The notes beneath the pieces were generated by a model. That model had not been told where the DNA came from and searched no databases. It saw only the letters and a list, made by a program, of their open reading frames with translations. Made by a program: the position numbers and the translations under genes. Positions 17,463-26,276 of a stretch of DNA of 55,280 nucleotides are shown here, piece after piece. Source of the DNA: Pseudomonas japonica (lineage in GTDB: Bacteria; Pseudomonadota; Gammaproteobacteria; Pseudomonadales; Pseudomonadaceae); assembly GCF_013522925.1 (NCBI RefSeq), contig NZ_JAAMQU010000019.1:1-55280 (forward strand), written 5' to 3'. The first letter of the stretch is position 1; every line of letters starts with the position of its first letter.

Positions 17463-19670
17463 ATGATTCCGAACCCGCTATCTGCAGAGACAGTTTCCCT
17501 GATCCACCACGTTGAGCTCAACGAGTCGGGCTGGTGGAAAAAGGCATTGGGCCAAGTGGTCCAAAGCGCGCTTTGGCAACTCAACAAAACTGTTGATATC
17601 GGGGAGCTGCAGGCCAAGCTCAAGGAAGATCTCTACTACGAGGTCGCTAATGACAGGCTGCTTGCTCAGCTCGACATCCTGTCCGCTCAGGGCGCAGTGA
17701 CCACTCTGGCCAAAAAATACAAGTTAACCGAAACGAAGCGGGCTGAGTTGACTGCTGCAAAAGCCGTCGCAGACAAGGAGCAGCAAGCGTGTGAGGACGT
17801 CTTCATTGCGAACTGCAAGAAGCATTGTCCGATCCTGGATGCTGAGGCCACGTATGCCGAATTCAGAAGGTGCTTGCAGCGAACCATCCAGGTATCAGGA
17901 GCCAACCTTTTTCACCTGCTCGTTGATGGCCAACTCGAACGGGACGTCGACTGGGTAGACCCGTTCTTATCAAAGTACTCGCAAAGCTGCCAGGAAGGGC
18001 TGAGGAAAACGCTTGCCGCCTTTTTCTCTCCATCAAACGAAGCCTGCCGGAGTCACGTTCTTCGGCTCATAAGCGCTCACTTTTTCGCAGAGTCGTCTCA
18101 ATTGAAATCGTCGACGCTTGCCGCCATTGAAGGACAGCGGAAAAAACGTACGATCAAGGTCGTCCTGGACACCAATTTTCTGTTCTCCATCCTTAAGCTA
18201 CACGACAATCCTGGGGATGATTCGGCCCTTTCGTTGGTGGAGATCACCGAACGCACTGGCAAAAATTTTGAGATTGTCCTCTACGTCCTCCCCAGCACGC
18301 TCGACGAAGTGCAGCGAGTACTGACCAGTCAGATTCGCCTGGTTGAGCACATACGGACGTCGCGGGCCATGTCGCGAGCAGCACTGAGCCAACCGCTTCC
18401 AAGCATCGCGAAAAAATTCCTCGATGCCGCCACGAAAGCCCCAGGGCTGAGCGCCGAGACTTTTTTTCGCCCTTATGTGGAAGACATAAGGTCGGTGCTT
18501 GAAGGCAAAGGCATCAAAATTCTGGATGCGAATCCGGCCATCTATAACTTCAAACAAGACGTTATTGACGACGTATTGACCGAGATGGATCGAGAGGTAC
18601 TAGAGTTACCTGAAGCCAAACGAAAAGGTTACGAGACACTCCTTCATGATGCTGTGCTTTGGCACGCGGTGAAGGATCGACGTTCGACAAACGATCACTC
18701 TCCATTCGACGTAGAGTATTGGGCAGTCACCATCGATTGGCGATTGATTAGCTTCGACCGACAGAAGCGCTCGGCCAAAGGCAGTGGTCTACCGTTGGTG
18801 CTCCATCCGAGTAGCCTGATCCAGCTCCTTCAATTCTGGATTCCAAGAAGCGCTGACCTGGATGACGTCCTCGTGGATTCGTTGCGTATGTCACTTTACT
18901 TCCAATCATTCGACGCCGAGGACGAGAAGGTCACGGTGAAAATTTTGGAATCGATATCTCGATTCGAAAACGTCGGGGATTTTACGGAAACGACCATCAA
19001 GGTGATGCTCACCAACCAGGCGCTACGAGGGCGCTTGAAAAACTCCAGCGCCTCCAACGAGGAAGTATTCGAATACGTCAGAGAAGAGCTGATCTCGCTT
19101 CATAACGCTGCTGTTCACGATCTTGGCGTGGTATCGGAAGACCTAAAGGCTGCCGGTGAAAAGCTCGAACAGGAACGGCAGTCCCGATTGGCTGCATTGC
19201 GGGATCTAGAAGCTGTCTCTGGTAATTTGAGCGGTGTGAGTGAGGAACTCGCAGCAGAAAGGAGGGATCGACTCGCTGTGCAAACCCAGCTTTCGCAATC
19301 GACGCAGGCTGAGAGCCTCGCCACTGCCAAGGTCGAGCGCTTGGAGTACTCGATGAAAATGATTTGGGCTCCATTAGCGCTTTGCCTAATCCTAATCAGC
19401 CTAGCGTATTTAATCACGACCAACTATGTGCAGACTTGGATCTCACTGCCCTTCGTTACGTCTATTGGAATTGGCTGCATACCACTGTTAGTTGCTTTGC
19501 TGGTCTCGGCGAAAATGGTCGACGCTAAGCCCAATCTGGCTGCATGGCGGCCAGCATCTAGCATGAGCAGAGTCGGCAAAAGGGCTGGAGCGTTGATCGC
19601 GCTCACGATAGGCGCAATTTTTTCCGGAGCCGTTTGGGATCTGTGCAAGTATTGGGCCGGGTTCAGTTGA
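17463..19670 (+). CDS. Membrane-anchored PIN-domain protein (735 aa)
   Basis: The start is the ATG at 17463 after AAAGG; an upstream TTG is less likely. A long helical N-terminal region (1-225) leads to a PIN-like nuclease core with the expected acidic residues: VVLDTNFLF (about 236), LDEVQRVL, LHDAVLWHAV (about 395) and TIDWRLISFDR (about 425). A coiled coil (about 570-635) precedes three hydrophobic segments (about 640-735), placing the C-terminus in the membrane. PIN domains are metal-dependent RNases. The architecture of sensor-like N-terminus, RNase, coiled coil and membrane anchor, beside a divergent DUF3800 gene, suggests an abortive-infection-type system, which is inference. Confidence 0.75.
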   Translation: MIPNPLSAETVSLIHHVELNESGWWKKALGQVVQSALWQLNKTVDIGELQAKLKEDLYYEVANDRLLAQLDILSAQGAVTTLAKKYKLTETKRAELTAAKAVADKEQQACEDVFIANCKKHCPILDAEATYAEFRRCLQRTIQVSGANLFHLLVDGQLERDVDWVDPFLSKYSQSCQEGLRKTLAAFFSPSNEACRSHVLRLISAHFFAESSQLKSSTLAAIEGQRKKRTIKVVLDTNFLFSILKLHDNPGDDSALSLVEITERTGKNFEIVLYVLPSTLDEVQRVLTSQIRLVEHIRTSRAMSRAALSQPLPSIAKKFLDAATKAPGLSAETFFRPYVEDIRSVLEGKGIKILDANPAIYNFKQDVIDDVLTEMDREVLELPEAKRKGYETLLHDAVLWHAVKDRRSTNDHSPFDVEYWAVTIDWRLISFDRQKRSAKGSGLPLVLHPSSLIQLLQFWIPRSADLDDVLVDSLRMSLYFQSFDAEDEKVTVKILESISRFENVGDFTETTIKVMLTNQALRGRLKNSSASNEEVFEYVREELISLHNAAVHDLGVVSEDLKAAGEKLEQERQSRLAALRDLEAVSGNLSGVSEELAAERRDRLAVQTQLSQSTQAESLATAKVERLEYSMKMIWAPLALCLILISLAYLITTNYVQTWISLPFVTSIGIGCIPLLVALLVSAKMVDAKPNLAAWRPASSMSRVGKRAGALIALTIGAIFSGAVWDLCKYWAGFS

Positions 19671-20770
19671 AGCTATGGGGCAGGCGATAATCCAGAGCAA
19701 AGCAAGAATGACCGCTCACCACCGGCCGTACATCGTCCAGAACTGAAATCCGCGTCGTAAAGCTCTGGCCATCATTTCTCGCCTCATCCCTCAATCAGGG
19801 TCGGCCGGCACTCCACCACCCTGACAAGGCCTCCTATATCGCAGCTATGGGGTGGGCAGCTGCAGATAGCGATAGGCTGCAATCGACCCATTTAAGCCAC
19901 ATCCCGAACAACAACTATGGGACGTAGCTGCGGGCTACAAGCGCCATGGTACGTCAGCAAGCATCTAGGGCTAGCCGCTTTGATTCAACATAAGACCCGT
20001 TGAAAGAACTTCTCCAATTCAAGTCTATAGTATTTTGTGAAGTCGCAAAGATACCCACACCTTGACTGGTTAGTTCAGAATTAAATTCGCATGCATAAGA
20101 ATAGTTACAAGGCCGTAATCTGAATTCGCAGACTTGCACATAAATCGGCTGATATAGCGCCCCATAGACTCTACTCCGCGTGCCGCAAAATTATCAAGGC
20201 AGCATTAACGGCCTGCCAGCAGGAACAGAGCGATGCCATGCGCAGCATGGTCCGTTCCGCTCTAGGAACTGAGCGAAGTCAGTAGTCGCCGCAGGGTAGA
20301 GACCGGAAATAGCTTTCCTATGAAAGTTAGGCGAGCCCACGGTACGAAATCAGCGAACATTGCTGCCAGATCCTGCCATCCGGTAGCTGGCATGTGTTTG
20401 TGCAAGCAGCCATGTAGTAGATGGAGCCTAGAAACGTTAACGGGCAGCAGGTTGTTTGTAGCGCAGGAACGTAAAGAGCTACCAAATGCCCGGTTCATTT
20501 TGAATGATCCAGTGATCATCGGAACCGGTGTCATGCTGTACTGAAGCGTGATAATACTCGCTTTCTTCGGATCGCGCCCCAAGACAGCCAAAACGAGCTC
20601 TGAACGCTCCTCTCGTTTTACTTGCAATGCTTCCTCCGAGAGCACCGTGCGCTTCAGTCAAATTTGCGGATAGCGGTTAGCTTGGTTCAGCAAAAAGGGA
20701 CGGGGCTACAGCAGGCTCTTCAAGCCACACCTCATCACGATGCTGTCATGAACTGCCTTGTTGCGAGCAT
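19671..20770. other. About 1.1 kb with no confident gene; carries one copy of an imperfect repeat
   Basis: No motif-bearing frame was found. A minus-strand frame at 20262-20645 (127 codons) is open but unrecognised. At 19750-19790 is a 41-base sequence that recurs at 53463-53503 (33 of 41 identical). A small imperfect palindrome (GCCATGC..GCATGG) lies near 20235. It looks like a boundary between the PIN locus and older secretion/catabolic DNA. Confidence 0.4.
19750..19790 (+). repeat. Imperfect direct repeat, left copy (partner at 53463-53503)
   Basis: Both copies share AGCTCTGGCCATCA flanked by CCGCGT and CATCCC; 33 of 41 positions agree. Downstream both also have GCTATGGGGTGG, at different distances. 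This could be residue of an old duplicated element, or flanking repeats of the intervening 33.7 kb. Confidence 0.5.
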
Positions 20771-21330
20771 CTCATAGGTCAATCATTCGCTCAGCCAATC
20801 ATGCGACTTGCCCAGCTGTGGACGAACCTCCAGCAGACAGGTATCTCCGTCCAGAGACTGGACGATATCCTCAATACGAAGAACGAGCTGAGCCAAGCCA
20901 ACAAAAGCGCGCTGCCTACTATCAAAGGCCGGCTTGAATTCGATCATGTGCACTTCAGAGATCGGCCTGATAGAATCCTCGAGGGATTAATCTCACCATT
21001 GAGGCCGGTGAGTTCATCGGAGTAGCTGGCCGCTCCGGCTCGGGGAAGAGCACGCTAACCCAACTGCTGCAGAAGCTTCACATCCCGGAGCGCGGACGCG
21101 TAGTGGTCGATGGCATTGATCTGGCACTTGCAGATGTCTCCTCGCTTTGGCGTCAAAACGGTGTGTTCCTTCAGGACAACATACTCTTCAACCGGAGCAT
21201 TCGTATATACTCGCTAGCGAAAGTACACCATTTAGCCTTGGCGGAGAATATCCCGCTTGACGACCTCCGTGAAGATCTTTACCACGATAGGCATCTCGCG
21301 CTGAGAAAATTTGAACTCTTGATTCTCTAA
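20771..21330 (+). pseudogene. Type I secretion ABC transporter ATPase, broken fragment
   Basis: The frame from 20771 reads QSFAQPIMRLAQLWTNLQQTGISVQRLDDILNT, the end of the HlyB/LapB-type transmembrane domain. A frameshift occurs near 21000 and the ATPase domain follows in another frame: GEFIGVAGRSGSGKSTLTQLLQKL (Walker A) and GRVVVDGIDLALAD. The Q-loop is degenerate (GVFLQDNILFN) and the frame ends before the signature and Walker B motifs. There is no start, the gene is truncated at both ends, and it is inactive. It may once have exported the RTX-like protein at 1.8-3.9 kb. Confidence 0.85.
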
Positions 21331-21361
21331 AGCATTAGCTGAGGTGACCAACAGTTGTCTG

Positions 21362-21616
21362 CTACTCAGTAGCGGCACGTATCGTACTTTCGGAGGGTAC
21401 TGCTGTTCCTAAGTTGGCACTGGAAGCAACCGGACTCTTAGGCAATCCATGAATGCTATCATTCTGTGGAATAGGGGTATCATCACGCATAGCGGTTCGA
21501 AAACCTTTGATGGTTTCTCCGACGTCAGTACCCAACCCTTTCAACTTCTTGGTACCAAATACCAATACAACAACAACAAGGATTACAATCCAATGCTTCC
21601 AATCCATGATTCCCAT
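21362..21616 (-). CDS. tatA: TatA/TatE-like twin-arginine translocase subunit
   Basis: 84 residues from an ATG preceded by GAGGGGA. One N-terminal hydrophobic helix (WKHWIVILVVVVLVFG), the conserved FG hinge, then the amphipathic helix KKLKGLGTDVGETIKGFRTAM and a polar tail are exactly the TatA plan. TatA oligomers form the conduit for folded proteins carrying RR signal peptides. No tatB or tatC is nearby, so it would work with the chromosomal TatBC. It lies downstream of a Tat-signal-bearing amine oxidase, cytochrome and membrane protein on the same strand, suggesting dedicated help in exporting that enzyme. It ends next to the broken secretion ATPase. Confidence 0.9.
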   Translation of the reverse strand: MGIMDWKHWIVILVVVVLVFGTKKLKGLGTDVGETIKGFRTAMRDDTPIPQNDSIHGLPKSPVASSANLGTAVPSESTIRAATE

Positions 21617-21832
21617 CTTAATTTCCCCTCTTCTTCATAAGTGTGCGTCATCGCCCCCGCGCTGCAAATGAGCACGATAGTTCGGTCCGAGAGCTGGAAA
21701 AAACAAGTACCGCTGGGCAACCAGCGGCACCCTCACCAAGGAGTAAATATGGAAAGTACTTTCTTCAATAGCAGCCGGAAGATCAGTAAGACCGCAAACA
21801 GTAACCGTCACACATTCCCAATAGGTATCGCA

Positions 21833-22591
21833 TCAATAACCCGCGACCACCCGATCAGCACTGATAGAGTTGGCGTGATCTTTCGGACTGGGCAATCGTC
21901 CCCGCCATGCAATGACTCCTAGCCAGATATAAAACACAGGCGTTGCGTACGTGACGCCAGTCAGAGCGAGTCCCGCTAGCTCACCCATATCGAACATCTT
22001 GCCGAAGCTCGACACCAACGCGCAGGCGGCATTCACGAACACAACCAGGGCGAAAGCTTTCTTGTGCTGCCACAGGATGATCGACAGACCTAGGTACCAG
22101 ACGCCAGATAGGAAAAACTCCAGTCGTCCCCACATACCATCTTGTACAACCATGGTCAGGATACGGAAAACTTCCTGGGTGATGAGCACATTTGCAGAAT
22201 CGGTCGCAGACGCGTGGAGGACAGTCAGAACAGGCCAAGCCACTGACAGAACAGCTGCACCTATTGCGCCGACAATACCGAAAATAGCCCCTGCGATCGT
22301 CGCCAATGACAGTAGGTACGGGCGATCTTCTCTAAGCGCGAACCAGAGGTATAGCCCGGAGGGAATACTGAAGAGGTAGAAACCGAACATGTCGCTCAGC
22401 ATCATCCATTTGAGGTTCGGGGAACCCTCAATCCCAACCTCCAGCTGGCCGACGATGTTACCTGTAGCCTCATATTCGAAGCTTCCCGCTTGCAGTGCTA
22501 AGTACACCGTGTTGAAGCACAAAAAGACCGCCACGATATTGAGTATCAGAAGATAGCGATTGCGTGTGAAGTGCGTCATGACTGGATTCAT
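21833..22591 (-). CDS. Polytopic inner-membrane protein of unknown function (252 aa)
   Basis: Starts at the ATG at 22591 with AAGG upstream. About six or seven hydrophobic segments are visible (for example LLILNIVAVFLCFNTVYLAL, IAGAIFGIVGAIGAAVLSVAW, FFLSGVWYLGLSIILW, ALVVFVNAACALVSSF, VFYIWLGVIAW), similar in layout to DUF4386-type proteins. No transporter signature. It follows the cytochrome gene by 29 bases, so it is probably part of the amine-oxidase operon. It could pass electrons or substrate, but this is not shown by sequence. Confidence 0.75.
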   Translation of the reverse strand: MNPVMTHFTRNRYLLILNIVAVFLCFNTVYLALQAGSFEYEATGNIVGQLEVGIEGSPNLKWMMLSDMFGFYLFSIPSGLYLWFALREDRPYLLSLATIAGAIFGIVGAIGAAVLSVAWPVLTVLHASATDSANVLITQEVFRILTMVVQDGMWGRLEFFLSGVWYLGLSIILWQHKKAFALVVFVNAACALVSSFGKMFDMGELAGLALTGVTYATPVFYIWLGVIAWRGRLPSPKDHANSISADRVVAGY

Positions 22592-22620
22592 GTCTTTAAC
22601 CTTTTTTTGTCCAATGACCG

Positions 22621-22998
22621 CTAATTATTAGAGTTGGCAAGCTTGCAAATAATGGCGCTGCGCGTTTGTGCATCGGCCAGTCCCCCGAAGGGCATTGCGC
22701 TACCGGGAACCAGGATCTGCGGCCCCTCTAAAAATGCGTCCAGCTTGGATCCCGTCCATGTGAAATAGCTGTTTGCCATCGCTGGTGAGAAAACGTAACC
22801 CGGCAACGAACCCGATCGGCGCCCCAGTACGCCGCGAAGATTCGGTCCAAACTTGCTCGAATCTCCTAGTTTCAACGAATGGCAAACGGCGCACTGAGTC
22901 CAAGCCTGGTCGCTCATGACAGGGTCACACTCCTCATGCCCGCCCATTGCGCTTATTGAAACCAGCGCAAGCGTCATTGACGCGAAGCCGTTGCGCAT
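22621..22998 (-). CDS. Periplasmic class I-like c-type cytochrome
   Basis: 125 residues from the ATG at 22998, which overlaps the amine-oxidase stop codon (TGATG), so the two are translationally coupled. An N-terminal signal segment (RNGFASMTLALVSISA) is followed by the haem-attachment motif CAVCH and, near the C-terminus, a Met ligand candidate in GSAMPFGGL. It has the size of mitochondrial-type small cytochromes c (GPNLRGVLGRRSG, YVFSPAM). In the nicotine pathway a NicA2-type flavoenzyme uses an adjacent cytochrome c as electron acceptor. By analogy this one should re-oxidise the neighbouring flavoenzyme. An in-frame upstream extension overlaps the oxidase and is not used. Confidence 0.9.
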   Translation of the reverse strand: MRNGFASMTLALVSISAMGGHEECDPVMSDQAWTQCAVCHSLKLGDSSKFGPNLRGVLGRRSGSLPGYVFSPAMANSYFTWTGSKLDAFLEGPQILVPGSAMPFGGLADAQTRSAIICKLANSNN

Positions 22999-24467
22999 CA
23001 GGACTTTGAAGACAGCAACTCTGCAGTCACGCGGCCTGCGCGTAAGCCGGTTTCGATCGCGCCGTCTATGAAGCCGCGCCACCCGTCCGCGACGTCGGAG
23101 CCAGCAAATACGATCCGCCCCTCGGTCTTGCGCATATCTGCACCGTATTTACTCCACATCCCTACCTTGTAGTCACACCAGCTACCCTTGGAGTAAGGGT
23201 CATTCGTCCAGTCGTAGGCGAAGGTGTCCAAGACTTCAGCGTCTGGCAGGAGCTTCTCTACCTCTTTCAAAACCAGCGCTTTGTTGTTGTAGTCGAAGCC
23301 TGGCGTTGGATAGCCCATACAGAACAGTGTCGTGTGATCATCATAGAAATGGTCGGTGTACACCATGTTCACGGGATGCCCTACACCGGCAAGACTCTGG
23401 TATGCACCTTTGTTACCCTTTACTTTGATCTTCAGTTTGAAGCCAGCGCCCACATGGCGCTCCTTGCTCGCGGCAACCTTCCCGGGAAGCAGTGCCGGGG
23501 ACCATTGAATGTCATTCCAGCAGTTCATTGGCATAGCGACGACGCAAGCACTGGCTTTGAAGACTTCACCACTCTCAGTGGTTACCGTCACACCTGACGC
23601 TGTCTGCTCAACTTTCCGTACTGGTTTGCTGGTGCGAACATCAGCCTTACTCTCATTGAGCATGCTGTTGATCAGCGAAGAAGTGCCCGATTTGATGTAG
23701 TACTGGGTACAGGCACGCAGCAGGCGGCCCATATCGTTGTCAGCGCGGGCATACCAGTGAATCTGGTCCAGCATGCCAGCTGTTTCCAAGCTACCGCTGA
23801 CTGCCGTGGCAAAGAACGACTCAAGAATCGTATGAGTCGTGATGTCCAGATCGATCTGTTTCAGACGCTGAGCGATGGAGATATCATCGTGTTTCAAGAA
23901 GCTGGTATCGAAATTTGGGTCATAGGGTCGAGGAAAAGCATTGATCAGGTCGCCACAAAATACCTTCATGCCTTTATCGAGCATTGCGAACGAATCCGCA
24001 GGATCAACATTCTTCAGTTCGTTGTTTATGAGCACGGTGCCATAGGTGGGGTTGGCCCCGGGGGTTTCATCGATTTCTAGGCCATACCTTTTTATCTCGG
24101 CCCAGACATGAGGCTGATACCAATGAATCCACTGTCCTCCGACCTCTGACGGTTGACCAAAAATATCGGCCGTCCATGTTCTGCCCCCAAGTCGATTGCG
24201 AGCTTCGAGGACAAGACATTTTTTTCCACGAGCACCCAATTCTCGAGCCGTCGTCGCCCCTGCCATGCCCGCGCCGATGACGATCACATCATAAGCATCG
24301 GCGGGTAGGCCTGGAGCTGACTTTTCTGACGTTGCTGCGCGCACCAAAGAGGATGCTGCAAGTGTGGAAGCGCCTAAAGCCATGCCTAACAAAGTGCTAC
24401 GACGGCTCAACTGCATTGACGTCTGCTGTTCTTGATTTTTATCGTCGGTAGACATTATTCCGCTCAT
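22998..24467 (-). CDS. Tat-exported flavin-dependent amine oxidase/dehydrogenase, NicA2-like
   Basis: About 489 residues; start taken at 24467 (24455 and 24518 are alternatives). A twin-arginine signal SRRSTLLGMALGASTLAAS is present near residue 22. The FAD-binding motif DVIVIGAGMAGATTARELG, the GG motif LEARNRLGGRTWT, and the following VGGQWIHWYQPHVWAEI are very like NicA2 nicotine oxidoreductase. The C-terminus has the FAD-contacting GRIVFAGSDVADGWRGFIDGA segment. It should oxidise an amine C-N bond to an imine that hydrolyses to aldehyde plus ammonia or amine. Coupling with a cytochrome suggests dehydrogenase rather than oxidase chemistry in the periplasm. The substrate is unknown; the neighbouring ring-cleavage genes point to an aromatic amine. 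Confidence 0.9.
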   Translation of the reverse strand: MSGIMSTDDKNQEQQTSMQLSRRSTLLGMALGASTLAASSLVRAATSEKSAPGLPADAYDVIVIGAGMAGATTARELGARGKKCLVLEARNRLGGRTWTADIFGQPSEVGGQWIHWYQPHVWAEIKRYGLEIDETPGANPTYGTVLINNELKNVDPADSFAMLDKGMKVFCGDLINAFPRPYDPNFDTSFLKHDDISIAQRLKQIDLDITTHTILESFFATAVSGSLETAGMLDQIHWYARADNDMGRLLRACTQYYIKSGTSSLINSMLNESKADVRTSKPVRKVEQTASGVTVTTESGEVFKASACVVAMPMNCWNDIQWSPALLPGKVAASKERHVGAGFKLKIKVKGNKGAYQSLAGVGHPVNMVYTDHFYDDHTTLFCMGYPTPGFDYNNKALVLKEVEKLLPDAEVLDTFAYDWTNDPYSKGSWCDYKVGMWSKYGADMRKTEGRIVFAGSDVADGWRGFIDGAIETGLRAGRVTAELLSSKS

Positions 24468-24546
24468 CCCAAATTCATTGTACACCAGGCTTCTTTGATG
24501 GAGCTGTATGCGATTCAAAAATTGGCGAGTATCGCTTGCACCTTGA

Positions 24547-24786
24547 CTAACTTAGCGCTGCTGTGAGCCACCCCCGCGCAGGACTATTCCACAGCAGAAG
24601 TGTCCCAAGAACAATCCAAATACTTAGCAAAATGATCCAAAAAATCGGAACCATTCCAGAATCAGAGGATAGGCATTCAAAAACTCCGCACGAACATTGA
24701 CCAGACTGAGTACTCAAGCCACAAAAAAGCCCTAACAACTCATATGGTGGAAGGGCTTCATAAGAATAGCGCCATGGAGCATACAC
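24547..24786 (-). CDS. Possible small membrane protein between regulator and amine oxidase
   Basis: A GTG at 24786 with GAGGGAA upstream opens 79 codons just 17 bases after the AraC-type regulator gene. The C-terminal half is a clear transmembrane segment (VPIFWIILLSIWIVLGTLLLW) with a short basic tail. No family recognised. A shorter start at the internal Met (24654) is possible. It fits the same transcriptional direction as the amine-oxidase genes. Confidence 0.35.
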   Translation of the reverse strand: MYAPWRYSYEALPPYELLGLFCGLSTQSGQCSCGVFECLSSDSGMVPIFWIILLSIWIVLGTLLLWNSPARGWLTAALS

Positions 24787-24802
24787 AACTTTCCCTCAAA
24801 CT

Positions 24803-25816
24803 TCAGATCAAGTGTGCCCGACTGCTATCATTTCTATGCATGGTCGCGCTGGGCATTTCGTTGAAGAGCTTTTTATACTCGCTTGCAAAACGCCCCAAAT
24901 GATTGAACCCCCATTCTGTGGCGACAGTTGAGATATTGATCCCCCTCCCCCCCTTGAGCAGTTGTTTCCGGACCTCCGACAATCGCAACTTTTTTAGGTA
25001 CGCCATCGGGGACATTCCCATATGCTTTCGAAAGCCATCAAACAATTTGAAACGCGATACACCTGCGGCTGCCTCTATATCCTCTAGGCGAAGATCTTCA
25101 CGAGCATTCGCGTGTATAAATTCTTTTGCCCTCAGCAGATAGCTCGGCAGCTTTCCGAGCATGCATTCCTGAATCTCAGCGGTATAGTTATTATTCTGAG
25201 CCAGGATAAGACCGCGCACCAATGACGCTTCGATATCTCGAGAAAATAGTGTCTGGTCGAACAAGGCACCACCGCATTCCTGCTCTGATACAAAGTGCGC
25301 AGCTAGGCGCCACCATGACGCACTCGCGCCGGACTGACCATCCATTACTGGATCGAAGTTGATCGGAATCTCTACCGGGCGCTGCAAAATTTCCTCAAGT
25401 GCTAACCTCATGGTGACCCGCGGTATGAGCACAGATATTTTCTTGCAGTCTCCTGCCATGGAGAGCTCTTGGCTATGAAAGGGGGAAACAATTACCCCAA
25501 CATTCCGGTTAGACTGAATACGATTTCCGAGATAGACGAGCTCCTGCTCGCCGGCAAACGGTAAGCTCAGGCTGTAGCTATCTAGATGATCTGAACTCTC
25601 CACACCAATACGGACATCAGCTCCGTACTCCATCGTACCGAGCGTCGTTGCGTACGAACGGAAGACACGCGCGCAATGACGAAATGAGATCTGGTCTGGG
25701 TGACTACTGAAAAGGCTATGAGGGCCACAGACCTGTTCCATCCACGCACGTGCGCCAGCCATGTCATAGCTGTTGATCTGAATATTGTTGTTCACAAAGA
25801 CATGAGGCCGGGTCAT
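24803..25816 (-). CDS. antR: AraC/XylS-family activator, AntR-like
   Basis: 337 residues. The N-terminal about 200 residues form an AraC-binding-like domain (FRSYATTLGTMEYGADVRI, LSLPFAGEQELVYLGN). The C-terminal region holds two helix-turn-helices: EDLRLEDIEAAAGVSRFKLFDGFRKHMGMSPMAYLKKLRL and ISTVATEWGFNHLGRFASEYKKLFNEMPS. The XylS-like C-terminus and position divergent from antA match AntR, which activates antABC in response to anthranilate. It may also control the minus-strand amine-oxidase genes. The 460-base gap to antA is the likely binding region. Confidence 0.85.
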   Translation of the reverse strand: MTRPHVFVNNNIQINSYDMAGARAWMEQVCGPHSLFSSHPDQISFRHCARVFRSYATTLGTMEYGADVRIGVESSDHLDSYSLSLPFAGEQELVYLGNRIQSNRNVGVIVSPFHSQELSMAGDCKKISVLIPRVTMRLALEEILQRPVEIPINFDPVMDGQSGASASWWRLAAHFVSEQECGGALFDQTLFSRDIEASLVRGLILAQNNNYTAEIQECMLGKLPSYLLRAKEFIHANAREDLRLEDIEAAAGVSRFKLFDGFRKHMGMSPMAYLKKLRLSEVRKQLLKGGRGINISTVATEWGFNHLGRFASEYKKLFNEMPSATMHRNDSSRAHLI

Positions 25817-26276
25817 GACTAGGCTCCACTGTTAAAGGAGGTGCGCTCTACGGCGCTCCTAGGAGTAATAGCAAGACACGTGCCATCGCTGAAAGAATGA
25901 GAGCAATTGGGAAATCTGGATGAAGAAATCCGACAATTTGGATAGAGCGCCAAAAAAGACTAGATAACCGCAATCCATCCGAACGGGTACGCACCAATAC
26001 CGGGCTCGGTTTCAGGGAATTCGCACCTTTTGTTACCATGTATTTTTGGGTATCAACCTGTCGATACTGATTTACTCAGTCAATGTTACCCATTAAAAAA
26101 CCCTGTCTAGTACAGATAATCATTCTCATCTTATATTTAATATATAAATACTTGATACCCTTTCTGTTAGCCCACCTAATTAAATGGACTGAACTCATCT
26201 ACAAACTGGATAGACCAATCGCCGCCATCCACCTCTAATGTGAAGCCTGGATAGCCGCTTGATTGAGGATCTACCG
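25817..26276. promoter_or_regulatory. Divergent antR-antA control region
   Basis: AT-rich, without a convincing gene. GGGTATCAA (26048-26056) recurs inverted as TTGATACCC (26152-26160). These 9-bp copies could be activator half-sites. The antA ribosome-binding site (GAGGAT) lies just before 26277. No clear sigma-70 boxes could be assigned by eye. Confidence 0.45.

Noticed and set aside
20262..20645. Minus-strand open frame of 127 codons
   Set aside because: No motif recognised and no clear start signal; kept only as a possibility in the gap description.
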